From positions 1 through 5,949 of the forward strand of contig JAFGWD010000233.1 of assembly GCA_016937315.1 (NCBI GenBank): a stretch of 5,949 nucleotides of DNA, written 5' to 3'. Position 1 is the stretch's first letter. Every line of letters starts with the position of its first letter. Positions 5,033 through 5,949 of this stretch are shown here, piece after piece. The notes under the pieces were generated by a model. That model was not told the DNA's origin. It saw only the letters and a list, made by a program, of their open reading frames with translations, and did not search any database. This stretch comes from Rhodospirillaceae bacterium (lineage in GTDB: Bacteria > Pseudomonadota > Alphaproteobacteria > Rhodospirillales > Rhodospirillaceae). The translations under genes and the position numbers were made by a program.

Positions 5033-5949
5033 CGTGTGGTGTTCCCGCTCAAGGCATCCGCCAGGGCCTCGCGCACCGCTTCTGGTGCAACGTCTCGGGT
5101 CACCATGGCCTTGCCGATATCGTGGGCCAAGACATAGGCAATGCGCCCGTCTGCGACCTTTTTGTCGCCTTGCATGGCGCTCCACAGGTCATTGACGGTG
5201 AAGGGATGGTCGATTTCCAAAGGCGAAACCGGCAGGCCGATGCGCCGCAAATGTGTGGCAATGCGTGATGCGCGGCCCGGAGGGCAAAGGCCGAGTTTTT
5301 CCGACAAGGCAAAGGCAATCACCATGCCGATGGCAACCGCCTCGCCATGGCGCACATGGTCGCCAAAACCACAGAGAACTTCCAAGGCATGGCCAAAGGT
5401 ATGGCCCAAGTTCAGCAAGGCGCGGGGGCCACTTTCGGTTTCGTCGCGGGCGACGATGGCCGCCTTGGCGCGGCAGCTTTCGGCAATTGCGTAGGCGCGT
5501 GCGGCGTCGCATTCTGCTGTCGTGATAGTCTCGCCACCGATGATTTTGGTGCCGTTAGCTTCCAACCAGGACCAGAAGTCGGGACGATCAATCAGGCCGT
5601 ACTTGGCGATTTCGGCATATCCGGCGCAAAGCTCGCGGCGGGGCAGCGTGGCCAGGGTGTCGGTGTCGGCCAGGACCAGGCGCGGCTGGTGGAAGCTGCC
5701 GACCAAGTTTTTGCCTTGTGGCGTGTCAATGCCAGTTTTGCCCCCGACGGCGCTGTCAACTTGCGCCAGAACGGTGGTGGGGACCTGGATGAAGTCGATA
5801 CCGCGCAACAGAATCGCCGCAGCAAAGCCGGTGAGGTCGCCGGTGACGCCGCCGCCTAAGGCAATCAGCGTGGTTTTGCGTTCGACGTGAGCCTCCAGAA
5901 GGGTGTTCAACAGGGTTTCCAAGGAAGAGAAGGACTTTGTTTCCTCCCC
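5029..5949 (-). CDS. aroB: 3-dehydroquinate synthase, missing its N-terminus
   Basis: AroB converts DAHP to 3-dehydroquinate, the second step of the shikimate pathway, in the cytosol with NAD+ and a divalent metal. The last 306 residues are present; the 5' end lies beyond the right edge, with roughly 60 residues missing. The first visible residues (GEETKSFSSLE) match the internal GEASK-like motif of the family. Then come the NAD-binding GGGVTGDLTG (from residue 32 of the fragment), IQVPTTVLAQVDSAVGGKTGID (54-75), KNLVGSFHQP, GYAEIAKYGLI (110-120), NLGHTFGHALE (190-200) and HGEAVAIGM (211-219). Expected metal ligands E113, H193 and H211 are all there, so the enzyme looks functional. The frame continues to the edge; TTG at 5922 is an internal leucine codon, not a start. 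It is followed by the membrane protein gene with a 4-bp overlap. Confidence 0.97.
   Translation of the reverse strand, partial: GEETKSFSSLETLLNTLLEAHVERKTTLIALGGGVTGDLTGFAAAILLRGIDFIQVPTTVLAQVDSAVGGKTGIDTPQGKNLVGSFHQPRLVLADTDTLATLPRRELCAGYAEIAKYGLIDRPDFWSWLEANGTKIIGGETITTAECDAARAYAIAESCRAKAAIVARDETESGPRALLNLGHTFGHALEVLCGFGDHVRHGEAVAIGMVIAFALSEKLGLCPPGRASRIATHLRRIGLPVSPLEIDHPFTVNDLWSAMQGDKKVADGRIAYVLAHDIGKAMVTRDVAPEAVREALADALSGNTTR

Noticed and set aside
5033..5185. 51-residue extension of the membrane protein to an upstream ATG
   Set aside because: The extension is Arg/Cys-rich, out of frame within the conserved end of aroB, and precedes the normal hydrophobic N-terminus of the family.
5347..5859. 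170-codon plus-strand frame opposite aroB
   Set aside because: Antisense shadow of a well-conserved enzyme gene in GC-rich DNA.

Overview
The window looks like chromosomal DNA from an alphaproteobacterium, most likely of the Rhodospirillales type. It has moderately high GC and carries the CobS/CobT cobaltochelatase pair of the aerobic cobalamin pathway beside a J-domain protein, an alphaproteobacterial-style ribbon-helix-helix protein, a DUF2889 protein, and an aroB followed by a CNNM/CorC-type membrane protein. The organism call is inference from gene content. No mobile element, tRNA, rRNA or CRISPR array was seen.

Six of the eight proteins recognised with good support form one long minus-strand succession that is read from the right edge to the left. 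The 3' part of aroB (3-dehydroquinate synthase) enters from the right edge. It overlaps by 4 bp (ATGA) a complete 420-aa DUF21-CBS-CorC_C membrane protein. A candidate terminator follows at 3693-3724, then a small two-CBS-domain protein (3200-3634), a GC-rich perfect hairpin (3164-3187), and a DUF2889 protein (2563-3132).

A plus-strand island interrupts this series: a 96-aa ribbon-helix-helix protein (2177-2467). Small palindromes lie in front of it, and a strong intrinsic terminator (2522-2564) ends it, converging on the DUF2889 stop codon. A 349-bp gap (1828-2176) with no convincing gene but several short inverted repeats separates it from the next minus-strand group. That group is J-domain protein (1225-1827), cobS (164-1180) and the first 53 codons of cobT (1-159).

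The left group is a probable operon for cobalt insertion into hydrogenobyrinic acid a,c-diamide. CobS is the AAA+ subunit and CobT its partner. The CobN subunit is not in the window. The J-domain protein may be a chaperone factor for this complex, though that is inference. The right group is a shikimate/transport pair that is translationally coupled. The genes between are regulatory or uncharacterised. I found nothing that clearly amounts to a new multi-gene system. The points most worth a second look are the hairpin-rich 1828-2176 gap, the J-protein with its N-terminal Cys/His cluster next to cobS, the DUF2889 protein with no visible ribosome binding site, and the RHH gene with its possible operators.
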